Assembly (NCBI GenBank): GCA_963846775.1
Contig: CAWJXB010000002.1
Span: 91,635 to 155,634, forward strand
Reading direction: 5' to 3'
Length of the DNA: 64,000 nt
Origin: CAVYXA01 sp963846775
GTDB lineage: Bacteria; Verrucomicrobiota; Verrucomicrobiia; Chthoniobacterales; UBA10450
Shown: in pieces, positions 27,331 to 36,661 of the stretch
Layout of the letters: each line of letters starts with the position of its first letter
How positions within the stretch are numbered: the first letter of the stretch is position 1
Made by a program: the position numbers and the translations under genes
The notes under the pieces: generated by a model
Databases searched by the model: none
What the model was told of the DNA's origin: nothing
The model's input: only the letters and a program-made list of their open reading frames with translations

Positions 27331-28746
27331 TTAACTCGTCACCGTTCTTGCTACTCGCCGCAAATCATCCAGCAGGATCTCCATGTCACGCAGAGTTGTC
27401 CGATAATTGAGCACGCAACCGCGTAGCGCGAACCGACCGTTGAGTGTTGTGTTCGATAAATAAGAACTGCCGTCGCGTTGCAGCGCAATTAAGAGACGTT
27501 CGTTGAACGCATCGATCTCTTCCGGCGATGCGCCTTTGATTTGCGCCGGCATGTGACGAAAACAAAAGATCGACAACTCAACCGGCGCTAACATCTCGAA
27601 GTCGTCGCTGGCTTTGACCAACGACTCGAGGTGACGGGCGCAGGCAATGTTCCTTTCAATCGCCTCGCCCAACGCATCCAGGCCGACTCCTTTTAACAAC
27701 ATCCAGACTTTGAGCGCGCGGAACCGCCGGGACAATTCCGGACCGTAATCCCAAAACGCGAACGCCTCGTCTCTCTCCTCGCCAATGATGCGAGTGTATT
27801 CTGCCTCGTGCGTAAAAGCGGCGCGCGCGCGCTGCGGATCGCGATAAATCACGCAGCCAACGTCCACTGGAAGATAAAGCCATTTGTGAGGATCGAGCGC
27901 GATCGAATCCGCCAGCTCAAGACCGGCGAACAATTTTCTCGCCGATTCCGCGAGCACGGAGAACGCGCCGTAACTTCCGTCCACGTGCATCCAAAGTTTG
28001 AAGCGGTCAGCGACTTCCCGAATCTCGCTCAACGAATCGACCGCGCCGGTGTTCACGGTCCCGGCATTGGCAACCACGCAGAACGGCACATGACCCTCCT
28101 TCAAATCCGCAGAGATTTTTGTGACAAGATCGTCCATTCGAATTTTGAAGCTCTCGTCCACAGCGACTTGGTGCACATTCTCGCGTCCGATTCCTAAAAG
28201 CGCTGCCGCCTTGGCGATGGAAAAATGCGTTTCTTTCGACGCATAGATCCGCAAGCGATTCGACGAATCATCTTTCGCCTGCCGCGCCGCGACGATCGCA
28301 GCAAGATTGGCCACCGATCCACCGCTAACGAAAAGTCCGCCGGCTCCAGGATTGAATCCAAGAATTTGCCGGATCCAATCGATCGTCAGGCGTTCGAGTT
28401 CCACCGGCGCCGGCGCGGAACGCCAGACCGTTAGATTGGCGTTCAAAGTCGAGGCGAGCAAGTCAGCGAACGCTGCGACCGGGGTCCCAGGCGATTGCAC
28501 GTAGCCAAACATGCGCGGGTGCGCGTTCTGGCGCGTAAACGGGATGATGGTATCGCGAAAAACATTCAGCAGGTCCTCGAAATCGGTTTGCTTGGTCGGA
28601 AGCACCGGATCAAGCCTGTCGCGAATCTCGCATGAAGACATGCGACGATAGACCTTGCCATCGCGCAGACTGGCGTGGTAATCGGCCATAAATTCGATGA
28701 CAGAATTGCCCCAATCGCGTATTTCGTCGGCAGAAGGATCAAGCAT
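27331..28746 (-). CDS. PLP-dependent group II decarboxylase (aromatic amino acid/glutamate type)
   Basis: 471 residues, normal for the family. Recognisable parts are MFGYVQSPGTPVAAFADLLA, the N-terminal substrate loop, GLFVSGGSVANLAAIVAAR at the PLP phosphate, VVANAGTVNTGAVDSLSEI, WMHVDGSYGAF with the PLP-nitrogen Asp, and ALDPHKWLYLPVDVGCV with the Schiff-base Lys. It decarboxylates an aromatic or acidic L-amino acid; the substrate cannot be read from these motifs. It stands alone with 200 bp of empty sequence behind it. Confidence 0.88.
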   Translation of the reverse strand: MLDPSADEIRDWGNSVIEFMADYHASLRDGKVYRRMSSCEIRDRLDPVLPTKQTDFEDLLNVFRDTIIPFTRQNAHPRMFGYVQSPGTPVAAFADLLASTLNANLTVWRSAPAPVELERLTIDWIRQILGFNPGAGGLFVSGGSVANLAAIVAARQAKDDSSNRLRIYASKETHFSIAKAAALLGIGRENVHQVAVDESFKIRMDDLVTKISADLKEGHVPFCVVANAGTVNTGAVDSLSEIREVADRFKLWMHVDGSYGAFSVLAESARKLFAGLELADSIALDPHKWLYLPVDVGCVIYRDPQRARAAFTHEAEYTRIIGEERDEAFAFWDYGPELSRRFRALKVWMLLKGVGLDALGEAIERNIACARHLESLVKASDDFEMLAPVELSIFCFRHMPAQIKGASPEEIDAFNERLLIALQRDGSSYLSNTTLNGRFALRGCVLNYRTTLRDMEILLDDLRRVARTVTS

Positions 28747-28993
28747 TTCGAACTATTACACGGGCAAAAAATCCCGCGCGCAAATTGCGGATTACGAGAA
28801 GCCGTTCCAGCGGCTGTGCCAAACACAAAGAGCCACGTCGTGAATCGTCCCGGCGATTGCGAGACTTGCAACGTGGAATTTCGCGTCACGATTGAAACCG
28901 GACCAAGACGGCGTGTTTCTCGCACAATGTCCGGCTTTTTGCCCGGCTGTGTCTTGAGCCGCGGCTGTTTGAGCCCAAATATAGCGGTCCATT

Positions 28994-29090
28994 ACTGACC
29001 ACTTTCCCTGTCGATTTCAGATAATCGTCCCGCGGCGGACTAAACGTATCGAGTACGCATATTGGCAAAATGGCTTCGACGCCGTGCGAG
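28994..29090 (-). pseudogene. 3' remnant of a duplicated cupin gene
   Basis: About 97 bp, clearly similar by eye to the end of the cupin gene at 32655-32760; both encode VLDTFSPPRDDYL after a GVE(T/A)ILP block. The first two thirds of the gene are missing. The rest of the 28747-29152 gap shows nothing reliable. Confidence 0.75.
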
Positions 29091-29152
29091 CACTTGCCAT
29101 GTGCCACCATCCCGCGGGCAATATCTCCCGGGCTTTTTCTGTCTGCTGTTTT

Positions 29153-30379
29153 TTAGTGCCCGCCCGACAACAACTGAGTGGTTGTTACGGTTTGATTTGG
29201 AAGGAGTGCACTCGTTGGCGCAGAACCCACTGTATTTAAAACAGTAGGAACTGCACCGGTCGCCGTCACCGTGCCGCCAGCCACGTTTTGGACAACGGTG
29301 GTTGCCGCGGTTGGGACAATGTTAGCAACAGTTGGAGTAATCACGATCGTTCCGCCAGATGTTGGCGTAGCGTTGTTTAGAAGCCCAAGAATCTGAGTGG
29401 TGCTGGAGACTGGAACGGCGGTGGAGCTGAGAACATTGGTTACGGTGTTGGTGGCGTTCGTCGCGACCTGACCGACAACCCCGCTCGGGCCGAGTAGATT
29501 GTTTACCGCGCCAGTGCCACTCGTGGCGATATTGGTCACCGATCCCACCACTCCGCCGAGCGCCCCCGTGACCGGCCTCAAAGTCGCCCCGGTCACATTC
29601 GCGCCTGAAGCGTTGACTGAGCGGCCGAGCGTCGCCAGCTGATTATTAGAAGCAAAAATTACGTTGGTTCCTCTCATTACGAGATTTGTTGGAACAAGAT
29701 GGCCGTTCGCCAACAGTCCCTTTTGCGCATCAATCGCTGCTTGAATGAGGCCCATGCTTGGCAACGACGCTCCACCAGGAAAGTTCACCAACGGGGACGT
29801 CTTTACGATCAATGCAATATTGACATCGACAGGATCGGGAATCTTTTTGGCATCCGGTTGCATCACCACCATGTTGCCCGGATGAAGAACTACTGAACCA
29901 CCGAGGGCTCCGTTCCGTGACAAGCGCAAGCTTCCTTCCAGGACCAGAACCTTAATAAAACGGCGCGGAATATATTCCATCATGATTGTCGTGCCGGTGA
30001 TGGCGGCCGTCACCGCTGCGGTGTGAATCTTAGCGCCGCCCAATCCCTTCGGCACCTGCAGCAGCATCGATCCTTTCTCCAAAGTCAGGTCGCGCGTCCC
30101 CGTCTTAAAGCTGAAAAAAGTCTCCGCTCCGATTCGGGTGAGCGTGTTATCTTGAAAAAGCAGCTCCGAACGTGATCGCGCGCCCGTCTGGAGCCCGAGA
30201 TCGTCTTTGATGACCTCCCGGACCGCGGCGGAATGGGCACCTTTTGCTGGATCGACGACACTTACGCGGTTGATGATCTTCGTGACTTGCGCCGATGACA
30301 GAGGACCAGCGGTCGATAAATGGACAAAAAAGAAGCAGCCGACAATGGCAACGAACAGAGATAGATTATTCTTATGCAT
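29153..30379 (-). CDS. secreted FecR-domain protein with Val/Thr/Asn-rich C-terminus
   Basis: About 408 residues from ATG 30379: signal peptide (LSLFVAIVGCFFFVHLSTAG), then a FecR domain at ~45-170 (LLFQDNTLTRIGAETFFSF, LEKGSMLLQVPKGLGGAKIH, AAVTAAITGTTIMMEYIP, LVLEGSLRLSRN). The last ~200 residues are a low-complexity V/T/N/A/G repeat. Not the FecR of ferric citrate uptake: exported FecR-fold proteins of this kind are often encoded beside CHASE2 sensors, as here with the divergent gene at 30536, and may be part of its signal input. Surface display is plausible. Confidence 0.8.
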   Translation of the reverse strand: MHKNNLSLFVAIVGCFFFVHLSTAGPLSSAQVTKIINRVSVVDPAKGAHSAAVREVIKDDLGLQTGARSRSELLFQDNTLTRIGAETFFSFKTGTRDLTLEKGSMLLQVPKGLGGAKIHTAAVTAAITGTTIMMEYIPRRFIKVLVLEGSLRLSRNGALGGSVVLHPGNMVVMQPDAKKIPDPVDVNIALIVKTSPLVNFPGGASLPSMGLIQAAIDAQKGLLANGHLVPTNLVMRGTNVIFASNNQLATLGRSVNASGANVTGATLRPVTGALGGVVGSVTNIATSGTGAVNNLLGPSGVVGQVATNATNTVTNVLSSTAVPVSSTTQILGLLNNATPTSGGTIVITPTVANIVPTAATTVVQNVAGGTVTATGAVPTVLNTVGSAPTSALLPNQTVTTTQLLSGGH

Positions 30380-30397
30380 AAGGGCAATTCTGTTTAC

Positions 30398-30427
30398 TAT
30401 AAAAACCATAATTATAATGATTGTCAA
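30398..30427 (-). promoter_or_regulatory. sigma70-like promoter of the FecR gene
   Basis: Minus strand TTGACA (30427-30422), an 18-bp spacer, TTTATA (30403-30398), 18 nt before the ATG at 30379. The surrounding AT-rich patch stands out in GC-rich DNA. The leader would be very short. Confidence 0.5.
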
Positions 30428-30535
30428 TAGAAAATCGCAGATTTGGTCGTCCTTGGACGTGCGCTCGTAACCGGACCGTAATGGCCACCCGGCATTGCTT
30501 CTGCCGGGCATGCTTCCCGCTGGCTATCCGACGTC

Positions 30536-32509
30536 ATGTTCCGTGGGCGCATAGTTGCAGTCGTTCTCATAACCGCAATTTGCTCGGCGGCAGCAATTTA
30601 CATAGACTGGAAGCGTCCAGCGGATTACGCTTCGGTGGAATACCGTCTTCGCGATGTCATCGCTCGTTCCGGACGCACCACGCCGGCAAATGCCGATCTT
30701 GTTTTCCTCGCGATCGATTCCGATTCCGTAGCTTTGGATGAAGATCTCGACGTGAAACGGTTGTTTTCTTCGAGTGCCAATGACCTCAACTGCCGCCGGG
30801 CTCTTGAAATCATGAGCAAAGGGTGGCCCTGGAACCGCGAAATTTATGGATTGATTTTAGAGCGTCTCGTTAGCGCTGGGGTGAAGGTAGTTGCATATGA
30901 TTGTCTTTTTCCGGCACCAACCCCCGGCGACACCGCGTTTCGCGCAGTTGTTGATCAATTCAAGTCGCAGGTGGTAATTGGCGGTAATTTCGTTTCTCCC
31001 CCAGATATTGATCGTTCCCGCCGGATCCCATCGACTTACGACCCCCCGGCAGAAACCATTATCCCGAAGGGGGCGACGCCTGATGATCGGATCGGATTCA
31101 CGAATTTCTTTACCGACGAAGACAAGGTCGTGCGTGGAACTCAATTCCGGGCCATTTTCAGGCAGCCCGGGCATCCGCCTGCGGTTTACCTTTCGCTTTC
31201 AGCCCGAGCGATTTCAAAAGCAGGGCATCCGGAACTCGTGCCGAAGGATCTCGCGGAGCATCTAATCCGCTTTACCGGTCCGCCTCGATCCGGCTTCCGC
31301 CCGCGTCCGGTATTCGAAATTTTCGTCCCTGAATACTGGCAACACAATTATGGATCGGGTGAGTTTTTCCGGAACAAGATCGTCGTCCTAGGAGCGGAAG
31401 GAAAATGGCAAAAGGACGAATTGGCCACACCATTCGGACCGATGCCCGGGGCCGAGGTTCACCTCAACGTGCTCAACGCGCTACTGCACGGCGAATTCTT
31501 GAAAGAACCGTCGCCGCTGGCGAGTGCAGCGATTACCGCGCTGGCGGCTCTGCTTGGCGCCGCACTTTGTTTAGGTTTTCGCTCCCCATGGCTGCGTTTG
31601 TTGGCTCTTATCGCCGTTAACAGTGCGGGGCCGCTATGCGCTCTATGGTTCTACAATCACCAAGACCTCTACCTTCCATGCCTCGCGCCACTTCTGGCTC
31701 TCAATACCAACGTCCTTTTCTGCCTGGTCTCGGATTTTACCTTCGAGCTGGTCGAGGAAGCTAAGCTTAGATCGACATTAAAGAGCCGGGACGACCTCAC
31801 CCACATGATCGTTCATGACTTGCGCTCGCCGCTGACCGCCGTCACCGGCTATATGGAGGTGCTGGCCGAGACGGCAAAGCTTAGCTCGACCGAAGCGAAA
31901 TTCGTGGCCGAAGCGCAACGGGGTGCCAGCGATCTGCGCGATATGATCAGCACCTTGTTGGATGTCGGTCGTTTCGAGGCCGGTGAAATGCCACTTCGAT
32001 TACAAACTCACGATGTCACTGAGATCGCACGTAAAGCGGCGAGTCGGTTCTCGCCAGTCCTCAAGAACCGGACGCTGCATTGCGACGTGCCAGCAGACCC
32101 GGTCTTAATGATCTGCGATGCCGATGTGATTCGGCGCGTTCTCGAAAACTTGATCAGCAACGCGGTAAAATTCACGGCTTCCGATGGAAAGATTGAGGTG
32201 AAGGTTAAACAAAACGCAGCGGATGTAACGATCTCCGTAAGCGACAACGGCCACGGCATCCCGGGGGACCAGCACCGAAAAATCTTTGAAAAATTTGGAC
32301 AAACAGAGACCGGCCAGGAACACCGGCATTCGACCGGCCTTGGATTAACCTTTTGCCGCCTTGCCGTCGAAGCGCACCGGGGAAAGATCGGCATTCAGAG
32401 CGAACCTGAAAAAGGAAGCACGTTTTGGTTCACACTCCCGGTTCCCGAGCCTTCGGAGCCGAACAAGGCGTCAAATCTTCGAAATCACAGCCTTGTTGAA
32501 AAATCTTAA
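30536..32509 (+). CDS. CHASE2-domain sensor histidine kinase
   Basis: 657 residues. An N-terminal TM helix (IVAVVLITAICSAAAIYID) leads into an extracytoplasmic CHASE2 domain at ~25-315 (FLAIDSDSVALDEDL, WPWNREIYGLILERLVSAGV, VVAYDCLFPAP). Three TM helices follow (~325-400). The kinase part has the H-box THMIVHDLRSPLTAVTGYME with the phospho-His, an N-box NLISNAVKFTASDGKIEVKV, and G-boxes DNGHGIPGDQHRKIFEKFG and GLGLTFCRLAVEAHRGKIGI. CHASE2 senses unknown extracellular cues. No receiver or response regulator follows. It is divergent from the FecR gene. Confidence 0.9.
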   Translation: MFRGRIVAVVLITAICSAAAIYIDWKRPADYASVEYRLRDVIARSGRTTPANADLVFLAIDSDSVALDEDLDVKRLFSSSANDLNCRRALEIMSKGWPWNREIYGLILERLVSAGVKVVAYDCLFPAPTPGDTAFRAVVDQFKSQVVIGGNFVSPPDIDRSRRIPSTYDPPAETIIPKGATPDDRIGFTNFFTDEDKVVRGTQFRAIFRQPGHPPAVYLSLSARAISKAGHPELVPKDLAEHLIRFTGPPRSGFRPRPVFEIFVPEYWQHNYGSGEFFRNKIVVLGAEGKWQKDELATPFGPMPGAEVHLNVLNALLHGEFLKEPSPLASAAITALAALLGAALCLGFRSPWLRLLALIAVNSAGPLCALWFYNHQDLYLPCLAPLLALNTNVLFCLVSDFTFELVEEAKLRSTLKSRDDLTHMIVHDLRSPLTAVTGYMEVLAETAKLSSTEAKFVAEAQRGASDLRDMISTLLDVGRFEAGEMPLRLQTHDVTEIARKAASRFSPVLKNRTLHCDVPADPVLMICDADVIRRVLENLISNAVKFTASDGKIEVKVKQNAADVTISVSDNGHGIPGDQHRKIFEKFGQTETGQEHRHSTGLGLTFCRLAVEAHRGKIGIQSEPEKGSTFWFTLPVPEPSEPNKASNLRNHSLVEKS

Positions 32510-32654
32510 TCGTCGATCGCATCATCGCACCATGCGAAGGATACGAAAACCGCAGCGGCAGATTGAGAATGGTGATCGCATTCCGGACCGGCGCCTTCCC
32601 GTTCCGCCACCGCCATCTGGGCTCGCCCTTCCGCGCTCTTGATCGGACCGTTCG

Positions 32655-32990
32655 TCACTCGTCACGCTCCCTGTCGATGTTCAGATAATCGTCACGCGGC
32701 GGACTAAACGTATCGAGTACGCGCGTTGGCAAAATCGTTTCGACACCGTGCGGAACATTGCTGCCGAGATAAAAGGAATCGCCGGTCGAAAGCTCATGCG
32801 GCACACCATCAACAACCAGCCGCATTTTACCTGCGAGAATATGCACGATCTGCTCCTGCGGATGCGAGTGGGCCGGCATTCTACTTCCGGCCGCCAGCGT
32901 CGCGATCATTTGGTACATCGTCTTGCCACTCGCCACTGTTCGGCGGGTAATGCCGGGACAAATCTCAATTTCCGGATTTTTTCGTTTCAT
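32655..32990 (-). CDS. single-domain cupin protein
   Basis: 111 residues. Cupin motif 1 is MPAHSHPQEQIVHILAGKMR (two His and the Glu-like Gln region), and motif 2 is STGDSFYLGSNVPHGVETIL with the third His. Small cupins bind a metal and serve as sensors, isomerases or dioxygenases; no substrate is predictable. Just upstream is the deleted remnant of a methyltransferase gene, and related cupin fragments occur at 28994 and 37340, indicating an old duplicated pair. Confidence 0.85.
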   Translation of the reverse strand: MKRKNPEIEICPGITRRTVASGKTMYQMIATLAAGSRMPAHSHPQEQIVHILAGKMRLVVDGVPHELSTGDSFYLGSNVPHGVETILPTRVLDTFSPPRDDYLNIDRERDE

Positions 32991-33009
32991 TTCGAACTCT
33001 CATCTCGGG

Positions 33010-33225
33010 TGGCGGTCGCGTCATTACTTTTGTTTCTGGACAAGACGCACCGACATGATCACTGACCGTTACAAACCTTGCCGACACGATGCTTCCCGGC
33101 GAGATCAAATGCTGCAGGGGTCAAGATGAAGCTGGCGTGATCGAAAGATGAAAGCGTGAACCCGACCGGATAAATTCCGGCAATTCCCCAGAAACGCTTT
33201 TCAAACTCGAACTTTGTAGCCTGCA
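33010..33225 (-). pseudogene. internally deleted remnant of an isoprenylcysteine-type methyltransferase gene
   Basis: 33020-33048 matches the end of the gene at 37440-38153 (shared GGTCGCGTCATTACTTTTGT). 33188-33225 matches its beginning (shared CGCTTTTCAAACTCGAACTT). The ~650 bp between are reduced to ~140 bp. It lies next to an intact cupin, whereas the intact methyltransferase lies next to a cupin remnant. Confidence 0.7.
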
Positions 33226-33264
33226 CGTCCGCACGTCACACCCGAGGTCATTCGTTTTTTGAAG

Positions 33265-33831
33265 CTACAGATTTTCCCAGGAAAATTGGCTTCGGAAGAA
33301 AGCGGCCTGAAGATCTTTGAAATCGGCTTCCCGGCAGGTCAACTGGAAACGAAGCTGTTCCGTCCCACGATTGAGAAAGAGAATAGAACGACTGTACGCC
33401 TGACCAACAAGGATGTAATCCAGAATCACCAGAAATGTGTCCTTCCCGTCGATGATTATAGGATTCCTCTGCTCGGAAACAACGGTTATGGCCTTACTTT
33501 CCTTCGGGACCGCCGCGGTGATTTCAGTAATAAGCTTTTTTACAGTCTCATCATCAAACTGGACAGCCTGAGAAAGTGGGATCTTGGTGATGGTTGCTTC
33601 TGCCTGGGATTTGTTTGGCGGACGGAGAACTAACTGATTCGCGTCGCCAGAGTAACGCCAGTTTGTCGGCGCCCGGTATGTAATGGTCGTTGTCCCATCC
33701 GAGAAGGCAAGCTGCTTGTAGGTCACGCCATCGCCTTGATTTTCCTGCAGAGTGGGCGTGAGCTGCAATTCGGCCCTGGCGGAGAGGGCCACAAGAGCAC
33801 TCAGTAACGCCAGCCCTATTGAACGGTCCAT
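33265..33831 (-). CDS. small exported protein at the end of the pilin-like cassette
   Basis: 188 residues with a signal peptide (GLALLSALVALSARA). The mature part is beta-rich (YKQLAFSDGTTTITYRAPTN, ANQLVLRPPNKSQAEATITK, RSILFLNRGTEQLRFQL). No cysteine pattern beyond one Cys, no catalytic motif. Its start overlaps the end of the upstream 653-residue gene by 16 bp, so it belongs to the same operon. I do not recognise the family. Confidence 0.75.
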   Translation of the reverse strand: MDRSIGLALLSALVALSARAELQLTPTLQENQGDGVTYKQLAFSDGTTTITYRAPTNWRYSGDANQLVLRPPNKSQAEATITKIPLSQAVQFDDETVKKLITEITAAVPKESKAITVVSEQRNPIIIDGKDTFLVILDYILVGQAYSRSILFLNRGTEQLRFQLTCREADFKDLQAAFFRSQFSWENL

Positions 33832-35777
33832 TTCCCTTTGATATAGCTATAGGCCATTAGCGTCCCCGGAGGCGGATTCGTTGGAAAATTGGTATCGAAA
33901 AACCACTCGCGCGCGGGCGCATTGTAGATGTTCCCACCATAATGCCATTCGCCACCTGCCTGCGTGCTGTTAAAAACCTCGACCATTGAACCGTAGTAAG
34001 TTAACGGCACGTTCGACCAACTCTCGAGAAAGCGGGGGAAATTTTCTGCACCGCCGCTGTATCCACCATCGTTATAAACGTTGCTGGCGACGATGCCGGA
34101 GACGATTGCTGCATTGATCGTGGTCGGGGTGGCGACCCGCTGGGACAACGTACGTCCCGAATTGGCGTCATTCCAATTGTTGGAAAGAATATTGACCGCA
34201 TCCGCTAAGATGGAACAGGAGGCGCGATTGTAACCAGAAACCTGTGGACTTGGTGGATTCGCTGGATCCCTGTAGGTCCCATCGGGACTCAAGTTACCAG
34301 GGTCATTGGAAGGAACGACTCTCCCAGTTCCGCCAGTGTTGAAATCGCCTTGGATATAAACGGGATTGTTGCTGGCCACGGTAAGCCCGGCCGCCGGGAT
34401 ACTGCTGGCACCTCTTACCCGAATGGCCCGGCGGGCTGAGGAAGTCGCGCTCGAATTATACATATAAACGACAGGATTTCCGAATGTCTGCGTATACGCC
34501 AAAGTAGCGCCACTAGTCGTTACAATTCTACTCACATCAAGAGTCGCCATTCGCACACTGGCGCCTTCGCGGTTATCCTGAATTGTCTGATTGGTGGTGA
34601 TCGCACCAGCGGCGTGAAACATTGTGTAGAGACTGCCGGTCGTGATTTGCGTTGTAACTCCCGTTAACGGGTTGACGGTGTAAAGCCTGACTATGTCGTG
34701 GCCGTTAACGCCGTCCCACCCTGCTACGTTCGGATTAGTATTGTCGCTGACTTCGATGATAATGCCAGCTTGGTCCCAGTAACGCTCCCCGAGGAGGGGA
34801 TCGCTATAGTTTGTGTTTGGCGGCTCAATGAGCTCGCGATAACTATCATTATTGGGGTTCGAATCCGTCCTGTTGAACACCGAGGGATCAAGTCCGAAAG
34901 CGTCCAATGCTTGATCCCGGGAAGGTGGTAACCCACTCGGGTAATTTGGAGAGGCAGGAGTTTCGCCGGCGTGGGTGTTCTCGCCGGGCATAAAGCCGAT
35001 CGACCAATCCGATCCGTACGTGACTTTGTCGGCAAAAGTGAGGGTGTTGTGGGCGGTATAAAGGTCGGAATTTGTATGCACCTCGCCAGTAACCGTCTGT
35101 CGCGGCCCAGGATGAATCTCCAAAGGATCCTCGTAGTAGATGGCGAAGTTCCAGGGGGAAGTCTGCTGCTTCTGAAAGACGCGTCTGACTTTGGCCACGA
35201 CCTTTCCACTTCCGTTGCTACTAGATGAACCGATCGATGGCAGTGTCACGTCGGCAGAGGCGATGTAATTGTAGGCTAACGAGGTCGAAGGTGATGGGGT
35301 CGCGATGGGCTGGCCGAGTCGGCCAAGAGTTGGTATGGGGGTCGCGTTGGCGGCCGAAAGTGCGGTGAATTCAGGCGTGACAGCCACGACCTTGTAATTC
35401 GAGATTGTGTAAGTGGCGCTGTATTCGTCATTATCGGGGTCGTAGCTTGTTCCACGGTTCACAAAGTTTGGGATGTCGCCGGTGTTCAAACCTGGAAATT
35501 GTCCGGGACTGGGCGTCGGGATCGCCGAAAAAGCGTTCGTTTTCTGGACTGACGTGGGACTTGCGCTACAAATCGATCTCCAGTTGGCGAACAAGATTTC
35601 CATGCAGCTGTCACCAACGGCCAGCGCGGTTTCGTAAGTATTCGTACGATAGACGTGGCGGTTTACCGTCGTAGTATATTCCGTGGATACGGCGACCACG
35701 GTGAGTAACAACATCATCGTTATCATTACGACGGAAAAAGTGCTTCCATTTTGGCGTTGATTCGATCCAGTTTTCAT
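33816..35777 (-). CDS. large pilus-assembly-like protein (PilX-type N-terminus), Verru_Chthon cassette A-like
   Basis: 653 residues. The N-terminus NGSTFSVVMITMMLLLTVVA is a single hydrophobic helix as in PilX-type minor pilins, without the Gly-Phe-Thr prepilin cleavage box. The rest is a Ser/Thr/Asn/Pro-rich extracellular domain with blocks GAITTNQTIQDNREGA, TVASNNPVYIQGDFNTGGTG and WHYGGNIYNAPAREWFFDTN. Order and sizes resemble the four-protein Verru_Chthon cassette described from Verrucomicrobiota (from memory). Start overlaps the previous gene by 4 bp. Confidence 0.7.
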   Translation of the reverse strand: MKTGSNQRQNGSTFSVVMITMMLLLTVVAVSTEYTTTVNRHVYRTNTYETALAVGDSCMEILFANWRSICSASPTSVQKTNAFSAIPTPSPGQFPGLNTGDIPNFVNRGTSYDPDNDEYSATYTISNYKVVAVTPEFTALSAANATPIPTLGRLGQPIATPSPSTSLAYNYIASADVTLPSIGSSSSNGSGKVVAKVRRVFQKQQTSPWNFAIYYEDPLEIHPGPRQTVTGEVHTNSDLYTAHNTLTFADKVTYGSDWSIGFMPGENTHAGETPASPNYPSGLPPSRDQALDAFGLDPSVFNRTDSNPNNDSYRELIEPPNTNYSDPLLGERYWDQAGIIIEVSDNTNPNVAGWDGVNGHDIVRLYTVNPLTGVTTQITTGSLYTMFHAAGAITTNQTIQDNREGASVRMATLDVSRIVTTSGATLAYTQTFGNPVVYMYNSSATSSARRAIRVRGASSIPAAGLTVASNNPVYIQGDFNTGGTGRVVPSNDPGNLSPDGTYRDPANPPSPQVSGYNRASCSILADAVNILSNNWNDANSGRTLSQRVATPTTINAAIVSGIVASNVYNDGGYSGGAENFPRFLESWSNVPLTYYGSMVEVFNSTQAGGEWHYGGNIYNAPAREWFFDTNFPTNPPPGTLMAYSYIKGKWTVQ

Positions 35778-36661
35778 TGATAGGTGGTAAGTTTCGATTT
35801 GATTGGAACCTGCCCATTTAAAAAAATATTGCCTGACCTGAAGCCACGGTTGCTGTAGGCAAGATCGGAGGTAGATAACGCGAATGCTGCGCCTGACGCT
35901 GGACCGGCGAGCGGCGATGGGATATAGAACGGGTTAGAATTTGTACTGACTTTGCCGCTACCAATTCGGTGGGAGTTCCCACGGAAATTCAGCGCCAGCA
36001 TGTTGTTTGAGATTGTGTAGGAACATCGGTCGGTGATAAAGCAGACAATGTCTCCGGCGGCGCTGGTTGTGCCGCTGATGGCAACGGGCAGGTTGCCCGA
36101 ATTCGGTAACGGACGGTCTCGGAAATTCCACAATGTAACCATGTACCCCTGAAAGCCGGATGGCGCACCAGAGGCAGTCTGGACTGCCCGGATATCAGCT
36201 TCAACTTGGTGACTGGGAACGATTAGACCTTGACCAACCAGGGGAGCACTCCAGTTGTTGGGAACGGCTATCTTTAGGTAGTTCTGGGTGGTTTGCGCAT
36301 CCTGGTAAATTTTGAATGGCCTTACTGGCTGTGGCACCGGTTGTCCGCTTTGATTTAATGCCGTAAACACTGCCCATTTTTGAAAGGAAACTCCCGGTGC
36401 CGGCGTCGGGGAAGTCCACGGTGTCGTTCCGTCGTTGTTGACGAGCTGCGGAAGTGAAACAGCGGAATGAAGATCTTGCAGTATATCCAGGACCTGGACG
36501 CGCGTCGGCTCGTGAGTCGCGTTGATCACGGTGTTCTTCGCGCCAAGGACCGCACAGATATTGATTAGCGAGTAAAGGACAAGACCGACTACTCCGATCA
36601 GACCGGCAGCGACGAGCATCTCAGTTAGAGTGAAAGCGCGATCGTAGCGATGGACTTTCAT
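35774..36661 (-). CDS. PilW-like prepilin, Verru_Chthon cassette C-like
   Basis: 295 residues. The N-terminus is a class III signal: basic MKVHRYDRA, then FTLTEMLVAAGLIGVVGLVL, with Glu at +5, so prepilin peptidase should cut before Phe. The remainder is an extracellular beta-rich domain (GSGKVSTNSNPFYIPSPLAG). Four-bp ATGA overlaps with the genes before and after indicate a tight operon. Probably assembled into a type II secretion or type IV pilus-like fibre whose machinery is elsewhere. Confidence 0.78.
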   Translation of the reverse strand: MKVHRYDRAFTLTEMLVAAGLIGVVGLVLYSLINICAVLGAKNTVINATHEPTRVQVLDILQDLHSAVSLPQLVNNDGTTPWTSPTPAPGVSFQKWAVFTALNQSGQPVPQPVRPFKIYQDAQTTQNYLKIAVPNNWSAPLVGQGLIVPSHQVEADIRAVQTASGAPSGFQGYMVTLWNFRDRPLPNSGNLPVAISGTTSAAGDIVCFITDRCSYTISNNMLALNFRGNSHRIGSGKVSTNSNPFYIPSPLAGPASGAAFALSTSDLAYSNRGFRSGNIFLNGQVPIKSKLTTYQ

